From the IMG/VR virus record IMGVR_UViG_3300032160_001590, positions 1-40,729 of that record: a stretch of DNA of 40,729 nt; one strand, 5' to 3'. This stretch comes from a virus. The position numbers and the translations under genes are program-made. This document shows, in pieces, positions 30,065 through 36,462 of the stretch (position 1 is the first letter of the stretch; every line of letters begins with the position of its first letter). The notes beneath the pieces were generated by a model. It was not told the origin of the DNA. It ran no database searches and saw only the letters and a program-made list of their open reading frames with translations.

Positions 30065-30367
30065 TCACGTCACGAGTTTGAAGTTGGTGTTCGGTTTCAC
30101 GACCGCACGCTCACCGCCCGCATTCTGAGCAAACTTGGAGCGCACCACTTCGATCGCTTCCGCCGCGGATTCCGCCAACACCTCCACGAGCTTGCACGAC
30201 GCGACCCCCGACTTCGCCTGGAGGTACAGCGACGACCCGGCCGTTTCAAATTCGCACGAGCCGACCGTGACGCCTTCTTTTTCGCCGAGTTTCGCCGTCG
30301 GTTTCTGGACATACCCCGAGGCGGCCTCCTGAATGTCGAACGCGACGATATACGCTTCGATTGCCAT
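30065..30367 (-). CDS. Small beta-alpha structural protein, paralogue 2, 100 aa
   Basis: A 100-residue protein (MAIEAYIVAFDIQEAASGYV, then KLVEVLAESAAEAIEVV) with two Cys in the central sheet. It has GGAGA six bases before the ATG at 30367. It shares the first strand and the SAxEA helix with its neighbours on both sides, so the three genes probably arose by tandem duplication. It ends NFKLVT. No known family. Confidence 0.6.
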   Translation of the reverse strand: MAIEAYIVAFDIQEAASGYVQKPTAKLGEKEGVTVGSCEFETAGSSLYLQAKSGVASCKLVEVLAESAAEAIEVVRSKFAQNAGGERAVVKPNTNFKLVT

Positions 30368-30376
30368 AGCGTCTCC

Positions 30377-30787
30377 TTACGGGAGCATGTTGACTTCGGA
30401 GAGCGAGGAGGTTTTCCCCGCCAGGGCCTTGTTGTTCACCATCGCCCCCGAAGTGCCGACCGGCGTGCCGCCGGTCCCACCCGACGGGACAGGCCCCTGC
30501 GTGAGGAACACCCGCACGGCCTCCGCGGCTTCTTCAGCGGATTCCGCTTCGACGGTCACGACCTTCGCGTTCTGGATTTCGTTCGTGATGAGCACGCCCG
30601 GCAACGCTGCCGGGCCGCCCGCGTTTTTTTCACCGGATTTCGTGACGACTTCTTTTTCTTTGTACGCCACCGGGGCCTGGGAACCCGCGTCCTGCAGGTT
30701 GAAAATGACCGTGAACTTTTCTTTGGCGAAGAACAGCTCGACGCAGGTGGGGCGGTGGTTGTCCGCATGGTTGATACCGAGTCTCAA
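30377..30787 (-). CDS. Small beta-alpha structural protein, paralogue 1, 136 aa, TTG start
   Basis: A 136-residue protein starting with the rare codon TTG at 30787, supported by a perfect AGGAGG five bases upstream (30798-30793). It contains FTVIFNLQDAGSQAPVAYKE and KVVTVEAESAEEAAEAVRV, then a Gly/Pro-rich stretch and the ending SSLSEVNMLP, shared with the 78-residue paralogue. Codons are strongly GAA/AAA. It is the longest of the three paralogues and may be a decoration protein. Confidence 0.65.
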   Translation of the reverse strand: MRLGINHADNHRPTCVELFFAKEKFTVIFNLQDAGSQAPVAYKEKEVVTKSGEKNAGGPAALPGVLITNEIQNAKVVTVEAESAEEAAEAVRVFLTQGPVPSGGTGGTPVGTSGAMVNNKALAGKTSSLSEVNMLP

Positions 30788-30796
30788 GACGGCCTC

Positions 30797-30961
30797 CTAC
30801 TTGGTTGCGCAGCGCTTACACATCGTCATGCCAGGGCATTTGCCCGCCGCGATCCTCTCGGCGAGCGCCGGCTGAACGCAGAACGTCGCGCCCTTCGTGC
30901 CGCACACCGCACGGCCGACACCCGCACGGCCATCAACGGCCTTGTGGTAGACGCACCTCAT
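30797..30961 (-). CDS. Cys-rich 54-aa zinc-binding protein
   Basis: A 54-residue protein with Cys at 3, 20, 28, 42, 48 and 51 (MRCVYHKAVD, AVCGTKGATFCVQ, KCPGMTMCKRCATK). The last four could bind one zinc ion together with His6. ATG 30961 overlaps the stop of the upstream gene (ATGA), and the TAG is followed at once by the AGGAGG of the TTG-started gene. It is too short for many gene finders. Family unknown; a nucleic-acid or protein-interaction role is guessed from the finger. Confidence 0.65.
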   Translation of the reverse strand: MRCVYHKAVDGRAGVGRAVCGTKGATFCVQPALAERIAAGKCPGMTMCKRCATK

Positions 30962-31344
30962 TTGCCGCGGCGTCCCGCGAGCTCCGAGTCGCGCCGCAGC
31001 AGACCCGAGTAGCCGCCCGTCAAGCTCATCTTCCCCGGCCGTGCCGGCACATGCGCCCGCACGCCCTGCCCTTCGCTCATCGAGTCCGTCTCGCTCGCAG
31101 GCTTCGCGTACGCGTGCCGCGCCACAGCGGACGGTTTGAGCATCCCGAAGTCCCGCTTCACGCCCGGCAGCCGCGGCAAACGCTTCACACCCGGCCTGTA
31201 CGTCTCATGCGATTCACTGGACGGGCTGGCCTTCACGTTCTGGCGCTGGCCGGCACGACTCGACTTCTCAATACTCCAGCGACGCGCGATATCCGGGTGC
31301 TCAGACTCCATGAACACCCGCTGCGCGCTCGAAAGGAATGGCAT
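30958..31344 (-). CDS. Basic protein with SxAQRVFM motif, 128 aa
   Basis: A 128-residue basic protein. Its start MPFLSSAQRVFMESEHPDIA matches a short N-terminal motif frequent in phage head-region proteins (MPFxSxAQRRFF, with a following P and basic helix). The rest is polar, Lys/Ser/Pro-rich and probably disordered, with GVKRDFGMLKPSAVARHAYA. GGGAGG lies six bases before ATG 31344. It is the first protein gene downstream of the tRNA in the late unit. Possibly a DNA-contacting head protein. Confidence 0.65.
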   Translation of the reverse strand: MPFLSSAQRVFMESEHPDIARRWSIEKSSRAGQRQNVKASPSSESHETYRPGVKRLPRLPGVKRDFGMLKPSAVARHAYAKPASETDSMSEGQGVRAHVPARPGKMSLTGGYSGLLRRDSELAGRRGK

Positions 31345-31381
31345 GGCGGGCCTCCCAGCAAGACGACGGAGGATCGAAGGA

Positions 31382-31454
31382 TGGCGGGGGCCGGACTCGA
31401 ACCGGCGACCTTCGGCGTATGAAGCCGACGAGCTACCGACTGCTCTACCCCGCG
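31382..31454 (-). tRNA. tRNA-Met (anticodon CAU)
   Basis: On the minus strand a full cloverleaf reads from 31454 to 31382: acceptor CGCGGGG, U8-A9, D stem GAGC/GCUC with loop AGUCGGUA, anticodon stem UCGGC/GCCGA with loop UUCAUAC (anticodon CAU, 31421-31419), variable AGGUC, T stem GCCGG/CCGGC with loop UUCGAGU, acceptor CCCCGCC, discriminator A. CCA is not encoded (TCC follows). Position 1 is C and 72 is C, an initiator-like unpaired first base pair, but the anticodon stem lacks the three G-C pairs of initiator tRNA. It probably supplements methionine or initiation decoding during late expression. Confidence 0.9.
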
Positions 31455-31572
31455 ACGCGAGACAGCCAAGACCACGAGAGCACAGCGAGGGCTAGAGCCG
31501 CCATGCTGGCCCACGACACTCCACGGCGCCGCAAGCAGTCAGTCTCAGCCGACGCGCAGCGTAGCACAACCG
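31455..31572 (-). other. Intergenic region upstream of tRNA-Met
   Basis: A 118-base gap between the 79-residue protein and the tRNA, both leftward. It likely holds promoter elements for the tRNA and late genes, but no clear -35/-10 pair stands out. The small hairpin CCCC-GAAC-GGGG at 31580-31591 lies within the end of the upstream gene. Confidence 0.35.
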
Positions 31573-31812
31573 TCAACCACCCCGAACGGGGCCGGCCATC
31601 GAGCGCGGACGCCGGACCGCCATGCCGCTATACGGCAACGTCACAGGCCCCTCCGTCGGCCACCCCGACAACGCACGCTGCAACAACCACAACGCGTCGC
31701 GCATCAGCACCAGCGACTCGGCGCCCATCCCCTCAAGACACCCCTCCGGCAACTCCACCTGCAAATGCGTACACCCATCCAGGTCAACCCACGTCGACGC
31801 CCGCGCCGCCAC
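31573..31812 (-). CDS. Hypothetical protein, 79 aa
   Basis: A 79-residue protein started at GTG 31812, directly after the previous TAG. It has an N-terminal segment with one Cys (WVDLDGCTHLQVELPEGCL), a helix (SLVLMRDALWLLQRALSGW) and a basic tail ending GPVRGG. Third codon positions are G/T-rich rather than G/C, like the neighbouring genes of this skewed block. Function unknown. Confidence 0.55.
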   Translation of the reverse strand: MAARASTWVDLDGCTHLQVELPEGCLEGMGAESLVLMRDALWLLQRALSGWPTEGPVTLPYSGMAVRRPRSMAGPVRGG

Positions 31813-32118
31813 CTACACCACACCCTCATCGCCCGCCGCGAGTTCCCCCACCAAGAACAACATGCCACGCGGCCCCGACGGGAACCCCTGATCCACGTAC
31901 ACGCACGACTCCGGCACCCTCGGACACGCCGCAACATCCCAAACCGTCATCGGCCCCGGCGCCGCAGCCACGTCCGCAAGATGCCGCTCACCACAAAACA
32001 CGCACGGCGCCAGACGCCTCACCACAGACGCCGGCAACACATAGCGGCCCGGCTCATACCGCTCCGCCCGCCTCCGCCACGCACGACCCATCGCGTCGAT
32101 ATCGTCAGCGAGACTCAC
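31813..32118 (-). CDS. Small zinc-binding-type protein, 101 aa
   Basis: A 101-residue protein: a basic N-terminal helix (DAMGRAWRRRAERYEPGRY) then PCVFCGERHLADVAAA and CPRVPESCVYVD, giving two Cys pairs separated by about 27 residues, a probable zinc ribbon. The C-terminal part is strand-forming. ATG 32118 overlaps the upstream stop (ATGA). It is part of the three-gene unit that opens the leftward region. Confidence 0.6.
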   Translation of the reverse strand: MSLADDIDAMGRAWRRRAERYEPGRYVLPASVVRRLAPCVFCGERHLADVAAAPGPMTVWDVAACPRVPESCVYVDQGFPSGPRGMLFLVGELAAGDEGVV

Positions 32119-32435
32119 GACGGCTCCCGGAAGCCCGCGAGGAAGGTCGCCGTCTCCCTGCTGAGGGTTGGGTCGTCGTGATCGGTGCGAGCAGTTACAA
32201 ACTGCATATGACGCTCAAGCAGCGCCAGCGCCTCGGTCAGTGCGTAGGCTGGCACGACCTCCATGTCGATCAGCGGACCCGGAAGGTCGGGGCCGTGGAC
32301 AACGAGCCGCGTCCCAGCGTCATCCTCCACCCGAACCAGACGCCACTCCATCCTCTCGCCCACGTCCGACAAGACTGTGATTGCAGCCGGCTCGCTCTCC
32401 CGACCACCCCAAAACTCATCAGCAGACACAGGCAC
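32115..32435 (-). CDS. Hypothetical protein, first gene of leftward region, 106 aa
   Basis: A 106-residue protein that I start at GTG 32435 (second GTG at 32429); the longer frame upstream is hydrophobic shadow from the G/T-rich tract. Acidic, with strands (AITVLSDVGERMEWRLVRVE, TRLVVHGPDLPGPLIDMEVV) and a helix (YALTEALALLERHMQFV). Three Met and no Cys after residue 1. It is the promoter-proximal leftward gene at the divergent region. Function unknown. Confidence 0.6.
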   Translation of the reverse strand: MPVSADEFWGGRESEPAAITVLSDVGERMEWRLVRVEDDAGTRLVVHGPDLPGPLIDMEVVPAYALTEALALLERHMQFVTARTDHDDPTLSRETATFLAGFREPS

Positions 32436-33319
32436 CCCACCAGCATAACCCCCAACACCCACCAAACACAAGCACCACCAAACCCCGCGAGACACCCCAA
32501 AACACAGTACCACCCACTCCCATGGGAGCACTCATCCGCCATTCGTCGCCTACCCCCTGCCATGTGGGCAGGCAATGGCATGTGGGAATGTCAGCGAGCA
32601 ACGCCAAGCCTGCGCCGCAGCGCCAGGCAGGCACGTAGGCATGCGCACGTCACGTTGCGTTGAGCACCACGGATCGGGCCTCGATCAGACCCCGTAGGGC
32701 AGTGGTGTGTCGCGCTGCCTGTCGCACACGGCCGGATATGGCGCTGTAGAGCCGTTCCGCTCATATGTGCGGCATCTAGCCGCCGCGTTCGCGGGGTCGA
32801 TGTCGTCTACGCGCTGCAGGGTGTTTAGACGGTCGCGGAGACGGACATCGCAGCGGACAGAATCGGGGTCACAATCGCTGGTCGCCGAGTCACAGGACAC
32901 ACGAGCTCGTCGCAGTCGGCGGACGGAGCGAGCGTCGCTTTCGGTCGCTGTTTGCTCGCGTGTTGGCGGTCTGGCGTGGTGTTTATACGGTGGTAGTGGC
33001 GTGTTGTGTGTGGTGCAGAGTGCAGTGCGGTGGGTTGTGTGCTGGTGGGGTGTGTTGCGGTTTGTGTTACTACTGTGTGTTGTTGTATCCGTGTGGTGGT
33101 GTTGTTGTACTGGCGTTGGTGGTTGGGGCTTTGTGCGCGTGTGTGTGCGTGCGCGTGACCTGGGCGTTGGTGGTGCTGCTCCTGGTCTACTGCGGTGGCG
33201 CTTGGCTCTTGCGCTGGTGGTGATGGTGGGGCGTGGTGTGGCTGTGCTCTGTGGCTGGTGGTGGCGGGGCTTGCCCTACAGGGCCACCGTCCACCCGCAC
33301 GCTATCGTGGCTGTCAAGT
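32436..33319. promoter_or_regulatory. Divergent control region with strong G+T skew
   Basis: An 884-base gap between leftward and rightward units. Seen directly: the palindrome CTCCCATGGGAG (32517-32528), direct repeats of CATGTGGG at 32561-32568 and 32579-32586 (period 18), an inverted repeat TGCCAT/ATGGCA (32558-32563, 32575-32580), and about 250 bases of G/T-rich DNA on the plus strand from 32970 to 33260. The frames translated there are Cys/Val/Trp-rich and not convincing; one 22-residue hydrophobic peptide from GTG 33157 is conceivable. It may be a bidirectional promoter region or a replication origin. Confidence 0.45.
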
Positions 33320-33796
33320 ATGGCTGCTTGTGGGTTGCGTTTGTGGCTTGGCCGGGAGGGTGCGTTGTTGGATGCGCGGCTTGCCGCGGCGGGGTTTTCG
33401 GGGATGGAGGGGTATTTGGTGTCGGGGGTTTGGGCTGGGTTCGTTGGTCGGTATCTGGCGGATGGGGGGACGTTGAGGTTGTGTGTGGTGTGTGATGGGG
33501 CTGGTGTGGTTTTGCGGCATCGGACGTGGGTTCGTGTGCCTGGTGGGGAGCTGTTCAGTGATGTGGTGCCGGTGTGTGGCGCGTGTTGGGGCGAGCTGGT
33601 GGGGCTGGCGTCCAGGCGGCGTGGTGTGGGTGTGTACGCGCTGGCGATGGAGGTCCGTGCCGGGCGCGGCGGCGAGCGTGTCGACGTCGGGTATTTCAGG
33701 GCGCCTACGCCGCCTGCTGGCCTGCGTGGCAGGGCGCTTGGGTTGTGGTGGCGGGACTATCACCGTTCGCGTGGCCGCGGCCGTAGATCCGCGTGA
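33320..33796 (+). CDS. Zinc-ribbon-type early protein, 158 aa
   Basis: A 158-residue protein started at ATG 33320. It contains CVVCDGAGVVLRHRTWVR and CGACWGELVG, two CxxC pairs about 33 residues apart, a probable zinc ribbon in the middle. The N-terminus has EGALLDARLAAAGFSG, a helix-like segment, and the C-terminus is basic (WWRDYHRSRGRGRRSA). No good ribosome-binding site precedes the ATG. Third positions are G or T-rich (TTG, GTG, GGT), unlike the G/C pattern elsewhere. A nucleic-acid-binding early regulator is the inference. Confidence 0.6.
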   Translation: MAACGLRLWLGREGALLDARLAAAGFSGMEGYLVSGVWAGFVGRYLADGGTLRLCVVCDGAGVVLRHRTWVRVPGGELFSDVVPVCGACWGELVGLASRRRGVGVYALAMEVRAGRGGERVDVGYFRAPTPPAGLRGRALGLWWRDYHRSRGRGRRSA

Positions 33797-33855
33797 CGGT
33801 CGGCGTGACCGTCACGCGCGGCGCAGGCTTCGTCTCACACAGTTTGTATAGGTGC

Positions 33856-33885
33856 CCTTGACAAACGTTCCTGGATCTGTCAAGG
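33856..33885. repeat. Inverted repeat CCTTGACA / TGTCAAGG
   Basis: CCTTGACA at 33856-33863 and TGTCAAGG at 33878-33885 form a perfect 8-bp inverted repeat with a 14-base spacer, in the gap between two rightward genes. The left arm includes TTGACA, the consensus -35 box, but no clear -10 box lies 16-18 bases downstream. It looks like an operator. Confidence 0.5.
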
Positions 33886-33908
33886 TGGGGTTATCACGGT
33901 AAGTAGGG

Positions 33909-33940
33909 TGCTCCCGCGCAGCTAGGAACTGCCGGGAGCA
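33909..33940 (+). terminator. Hairpin upstream of GTG 33965
   Basis: TGCTCCCG at 33909-33916 pairs with CGGGAGCA at 33933-33940, extended by GCAG 33918-33921 with CTGC 33929-33932 across one bulged C, with a 7-base loop. It lies between the zinc-ribbon gene and the next gene and could terminate the first or be part of the leader of the second. A short ORF of 16 codons starts at ATG 33940. Confidence 0.55.
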
Positions 33941-33964
33941 TGGACACCAGAAACGGGGTTTCCA

Positions 33965-34372
33965 GTGCCAGCAGCAACACTAGCCAGTAGGGAGAGCAGG
34001 GGCAAGTCGCGGTCGCGGCTGCTCAAGATTGAGTGCGACTCGTGCGGGATGATCCTTCGCGGGTCAGCGGGCGCGTTGTCGGGCGGGATGCCGGCGTGTT
34101 CGTGTGGTGGACGGCTCGAGGTTGCGGAGCTCGCGTCGCTGGAGCGTGTAGACCCCGCGCTGTTCGAGGAACGCGTGAACATGCTCGGGCTAGGCGACCG
34201 TAACCAGCTTATGCGGACGCTCGGCTATGACGACGCGGTGATCCGCCGGAAGTGCGACGAGCACCGGCACGCGCCGCCGCGCTGCAAACACGCGGGTTGT
34301 GGCGCGTTCAAGCCTGCTGGCGAGCTGTATTGCGCCCGGCACCGTCACCTAGACGACACGGTGCCGTTCTGA
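33965..34372 (+). CDS. Zinc-binding protein with CDSCGMILRGSA motif, 135 aa
   Basis: A 135-residue protein with GTG start 33965. The central region holds CDSCGMILRGSAGALSGGM followed by CSCGGRLEV, a four-Cys zinc ribbon, then LEERVNMLGLGDRNQLMRTL-like helices and a C-terminal second finger (CKHAGCG, YCARHRH). This arrangement is recognisable from actinophages as a conserved hypothetical protein. It ends with TGATG overlapping the next gene. A DNA-binding or recombination-accessory role is plausible but not shown. Confidence 0.7.
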   Translation: MPAATLASRESRGKSRSRLLKIECDSCGMILRGSAGALSGGMPACSCGGRLEVAELASLERVDPALFEERVNMLGLGDRNQLMRTLGYDDAVIRRKCDEHRHAPPRCKHAGCGAFKPAGELYCARHRHLDDTVPF

Positions 34373-34929
34373 TGCAGCAGCTTGACCTAGACGGCCAGTT
34401 TCACGACCTTGCGCCGCGCTCACGGGCGCTCCGCTTGTTCGAGCCGGCGCCGAACCAGCTTGCAGGACAAACACACATGACCATCAACGAGCAAGGAGCA
34501 GACACCATGACCAGCAGCGGAATACCGCGGGACGTACAGGACGCGATCGCCAGTGCGATCAGCGGCAATGACCCGCTCGACGACGTGCTAGGCGTCGTGG
34601 AGCGTTGGCACGAGTCAGTCGGCGAGTACAACGGCTGGCGGAACTATGAGACGTGGGCCGTCTCGATGTACCTCGACGGCAACTACGACGGCGAGGGGAC
34701 GTACCTGTCGGCGCTCGAGCACGTCAAGGCCGTCGTGAAAGACACGGCCGCCGAAGACGCGGAGCGGTCGCCGGTTCAGCCTGTCGCGGACGCGCTGCAT
34801 AGCTGGGTGACGGAGAACGTGCGCAGCAGCGACAGCAGCCTAGCGACGGACCTTCTCGGCGCGTCGCTTGAGTCCGTGGACTGGCGCACGCTCGCGGAGC
34901 ACAAGATCAGCGAGACGGCCGAATCGTGA
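34372..34929 (+). CDS. NYETW-motif protein (DUF7249-like), 185 aa
   Basis: A 185-residue protein. The motif NGWRNYETWAVSMYLDGNY near residue 95 matches the NW-NYETW signature of a family found in many phages and archaea (Pfam DUF7249 as I recall). An acidic helical tail follows (ALEHVKAVVKDTAAEDAERS). The ATG at 34372 shares one base with the upstream stop; an internal ATG at 34507 has a strong AGGAG eight bases upstream and would give 140 residues, so a shorter product or two start sites are possible. Function of the family is unknown. Confidence 0.65.
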   Translation: MQQLDLDGQFHDLAPRSRALRLFEPAPNQLAGQTHMTINEQGADTMTSSGIPRDVQDAIASAISGNDPLDDVLGVVERWHESVGEYNGWRNYETWAVSMYLDGNYDGEGTYLSALEHVKAVVKDTAAEDAERSPVQPVADALHSWVTENVRSSDSSLATDLLGASLESVDWRTLAEHKISETAES

Positions 34930-35108
34930 CCGCCGACGACGTCAAGCAGGCCGACGAGAAGGTCCGCGCGGCGAAGGGCAACTATGAGCGGGCGTGCGCT
35001 GAGCGCCGCGAACTCATCGAGCGGGCGATAGTCGACCGTCACTTCACCGCGAGCGAGATAGCGCGCATCCTCGGCGTCTCTCGCGCCCGTGTCGGCCAGC
35101 TACGCTGA
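34926..35108 (+). CDS. Small helix-turn-helix protein, 60 aa
   Basis: A 60-residue protein that overlaps the upstream stop (GTGA). After a charged helix (VKQADEKVRAAKGNYERACA) comes FTASEIARILGVSRARVGQL, a sigma-70 region 4/HTH-type recognition motif at the C-terminus. It closes the rightward early operon just before the intrinsic terminator. Likely a DNA-binding regulator; an RNA polymerase-associated factor is an alternative. Confidence 0.7.
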   Translation: MTADDVKQADEKVRAAKGNYERACAERRELIERAIVDRHFTASEIARILGVSRARVGQLR

Positions 35109-35134
35109 CCCTCCAGGCCGCACCAGTAGCGTCT

Positions 35135-35157
35135 AGCCGCCTGTTTGGCGGCTTTTC
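35135..35157 (+). terminator. Rho-independent terminator at convergence
   Basis: AGCCGCC (35135-35141), loop TGTTT, GGCGGCT (35147-35153), then TTT. A textbook intrinsic terminator 27 bases after the rightward stop at 35108 and at the meeting point with the leftward unit ending at 35186. Confidence 0.9.
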
Positions 35158-35185
35158 GCTTGCTGGAGCCAGATTCGCCGGCCCA

Positions 35186-35422
35186 CTAGCGCGTTCTAAG
35201 GGCTTGCGGGCGGGTTGGCCTTGTGATCCATCGCCCGTTTCGCGGCGTGTAGTGCGCGTGCATCCAGGCGATCACCGGCACGATGGCGAACCCTGCCGTC
35301 TCCGCGGGCGCGCACACTCCCGCGAGCGCTGCCCATGCTTCGCGCGGCGAGCGGAAGATGAACGGTGACGCGAGCGCGCCCGTTGGTCCCCACACGATGA
35401 CGCACGCGCGTTCGCGGTTCAC
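35186..35422 (-). CDS. Hypothetical protein, last gene of the 38-kb leftward unit
   Basis: A 78-residue protein started at GTG 35422; the longer frame upstream lies inside the previous gene. It has strands and helices (ACVIVWGPTGALASPFIF, REAWAALAGVCAPAETAGF, AIVPVIAWMHAHYTPRNGRW) resembling a small alpha/beta domain. No ribosome-binding site is obvious. The end meets the terminator at 35135-35157. Function unknown. Confidence 0.5.
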   Translation of the reverse strand: MNRERACVIVWGPTGALASPFIFRSPREAWAALAGVCAPAETAGFAIVPVIAWMHAHYTPRNGRWITRPTRPQALRTR

Positions 35423-35433
35423 GCGCGCCGTGG

Positions 35434-35976
35434 CTAGAGCACAGCCGTCCAGGAGCCGCCGAGGATGCCTTGCTGCGCCGGGATGACACGGGTTGGGGCG
35501 TTTGGGCACTCCCGCTCGCCGCAGGCGCTACAGCGGCGCCTAACGGTGCGCTCCGGCTGGTCGTAGAGGTGGGACTGCCGCTCGAGCATCGAATCGACCC
35601 ACTCTGCCATCGCGTCGCCCATGAGCAGGGTGTCGGGTTTCTCCTGCCGGCGGCGGTCACGCTCGGCCGCACGCTGGTCGCACGTCAACGCGAGCCATGC
35701 CGCACGCGCCCGGTCGCGCTCGGCCTGGGCGAGCTCGTGCTCGCGCTGCTTCGCGTCACGGTCGCGGAGCTCGTCCGCGGTGAGGATCTCCATGCCGACC
35801 CAGTCGTCGACGTCATCGCCGCCGCCCTGAATCTCGACGACCGTCCCGTCTGTGCAGTGCAAATGCAGCCGTGACTTGTCGGGCCTGCCGTCGTGTGGCG
35901 AAGGCGGCGAGAGCTTGACGTAGCGGATGGTCTTACCGTCGAGCGGGCTTGCGGGCACTGAGACGGCCTCCATCAT
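35434..35976 (-). CDS. Zinc-finger and coiled-coil protein, 180 aa
   Basis: A 180-residue protein. Residues 15-60 are strands (IRYVKLSPPSPHDGRPDKSR, LHLHCTDGTVVEIQGGG); a charged coiled coil follows (AKQREHELAQAERDRARAAW, RAAERDRRRQEKPDTLL), and the C-terminus carries RRRCSACGERECPNAPTR, a three-Cys zinc site (with Cys65-type residues elsewhere). Phage proteins of this kind are often early recombination or replication accessories, but no family is named. It overlaps the 20-residue gene upstream (ATGATGA). Confidence 0.65.
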   Translation of the reverse strand: MMEAVSVPASPLDGKTIRYVKLSPPSPHDGRPDKSRLHLHCTDGTVVEIQGGGDDVDDWVGMEILTADELRDRDAKQREHELAQAERDRARAAWLALTCDQRAAERDRRRQEKPDTLLMGDAMAEWVDSMLERQSHLYDQPERTVRRRCSACGERECPNAPTRVIPAQQGILGGSWTAVL

Positions 35977-36035
35977 GCCGCCAGCGCCTCGTCGATCCGC
36001 TCCAGGCTGCCTTCGAGCTGGGTCCGGTCGCTCAT
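35973..36035 (-). CDS. 20-aa peptide coupled on both sides
   Basis: A tiny gene of 21 codons (MSDRTQLEGSLERIDEALAA) that overlaps its neighbours by four bases on both sides (ATGA at 36032-36035 and TGA within ATGATG at 35973-35976). It is one amphipathic helix. It may be a coupling leader that carries ribosomes to the next gene rather than a functional protein, but the double overlap argues it is translated. Confidence 0.5.
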   Translation of the reverse strand: MSDRTQLEGSLERIDEALAA

Positions 36036-36241
36036 GCTTCCGCCTGCAACAGTTTGAGCCGGTGGCGCATCATGCGGAGTCGCTTTCGTGCCCGGCCGTT
36101 CGACGTTGCGGCGAGCGCTTCACAGATACGCCGTGCGTCACCGAGACTCGACGTGTACTGCTCAAGCTCGGGTGGCGTGCTCCTCGCGCCGCCGGCTTCA
36201 CGCGACGGCGCCCCGGCGACCGGCTGGCGTTCCGCGGTCAT
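36032..36241 (-). CDS. Small basic helical protein, 69 aa
   Basis: A 69-residue protein with a Pro/Ala-rich N-terminal third and a C-terminal basic helix (ARRICEALAATSNGRARKRL, RMMRHRLKLLQAEA). It overlaps the genes on both sides by four bases. Single Cys. It may bind nucleic acid. No family recognised. Confidence 0.6.
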   Translation of the reverse strand: MTAERQPVAGAPSREAGGARSTPPELEQYTSSLGDARRICEALAATSNGRARKRLRMMRHRLKLLQAEA

Positions 36242-36462
36242 CGTGCCCGTCCCGCGAGCGCGGTCTCGACACGCCGTAGAGACCGTTCGAGCTCGCCACG
36301 CGTCTTGATTGTCAGCCGTGCGCGTGTCTCGGCGCTCTCACGATCAACCCGCGGAAGATCACCGTCGGCGACCATTGCCATCAGGCGCCGGCTCAAGAGG
36401 GCGCAGCGCTTTATCTGGCCTCTGAGCTGCTTGCGCAGCCGGGTCGCCTCCTGCGGCGTCAC
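36238..36462 (-). CDS. Small helical protein, 74 aa
   Basis: A 74-residue, almost all-helical basic protein (ATRLRKQLRGQIKRCALLSR, RLMAMVADGDLPRVDRESAE, ELERSLRRVETALAGRAR). Start GTG 36462 overlaps the upstream TGA (GTGA). The long frame beyond the start runs antisense to its neighbour and is rejected. A nucleic-acid-binding or assembly factor is possible; unknown. Confidence 0.6.
   Translation of the reverse strand: MTPQEATRLRKQLRGQIKRCALLSRRLMAMVADGDLPRVDRESAETRARLTIKTRGELERSLRRVETALAGRAR

Noticed and set aside
1687-31344. Long-tailed phage (siphovirus or myovirus)
   Set aside because: No tape measure, tube, sheath or baseplate genes; the portal, adaptor and nozzle order is that of a short-tailed phage.
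31338-32663. 441-codon rightward frame across tRNA and divergent region
   Set aside because: Thr/Pro/His-rich translation, runs antisense through the tRNA and three leftward genes; a G/C-bias artefact.
32707-33495. Rightward 262-codon frame through the G/T-rich tract
   Set aside because: Cys/Val/Trp-rich translation that follows base composition; no ribosome-binding site.
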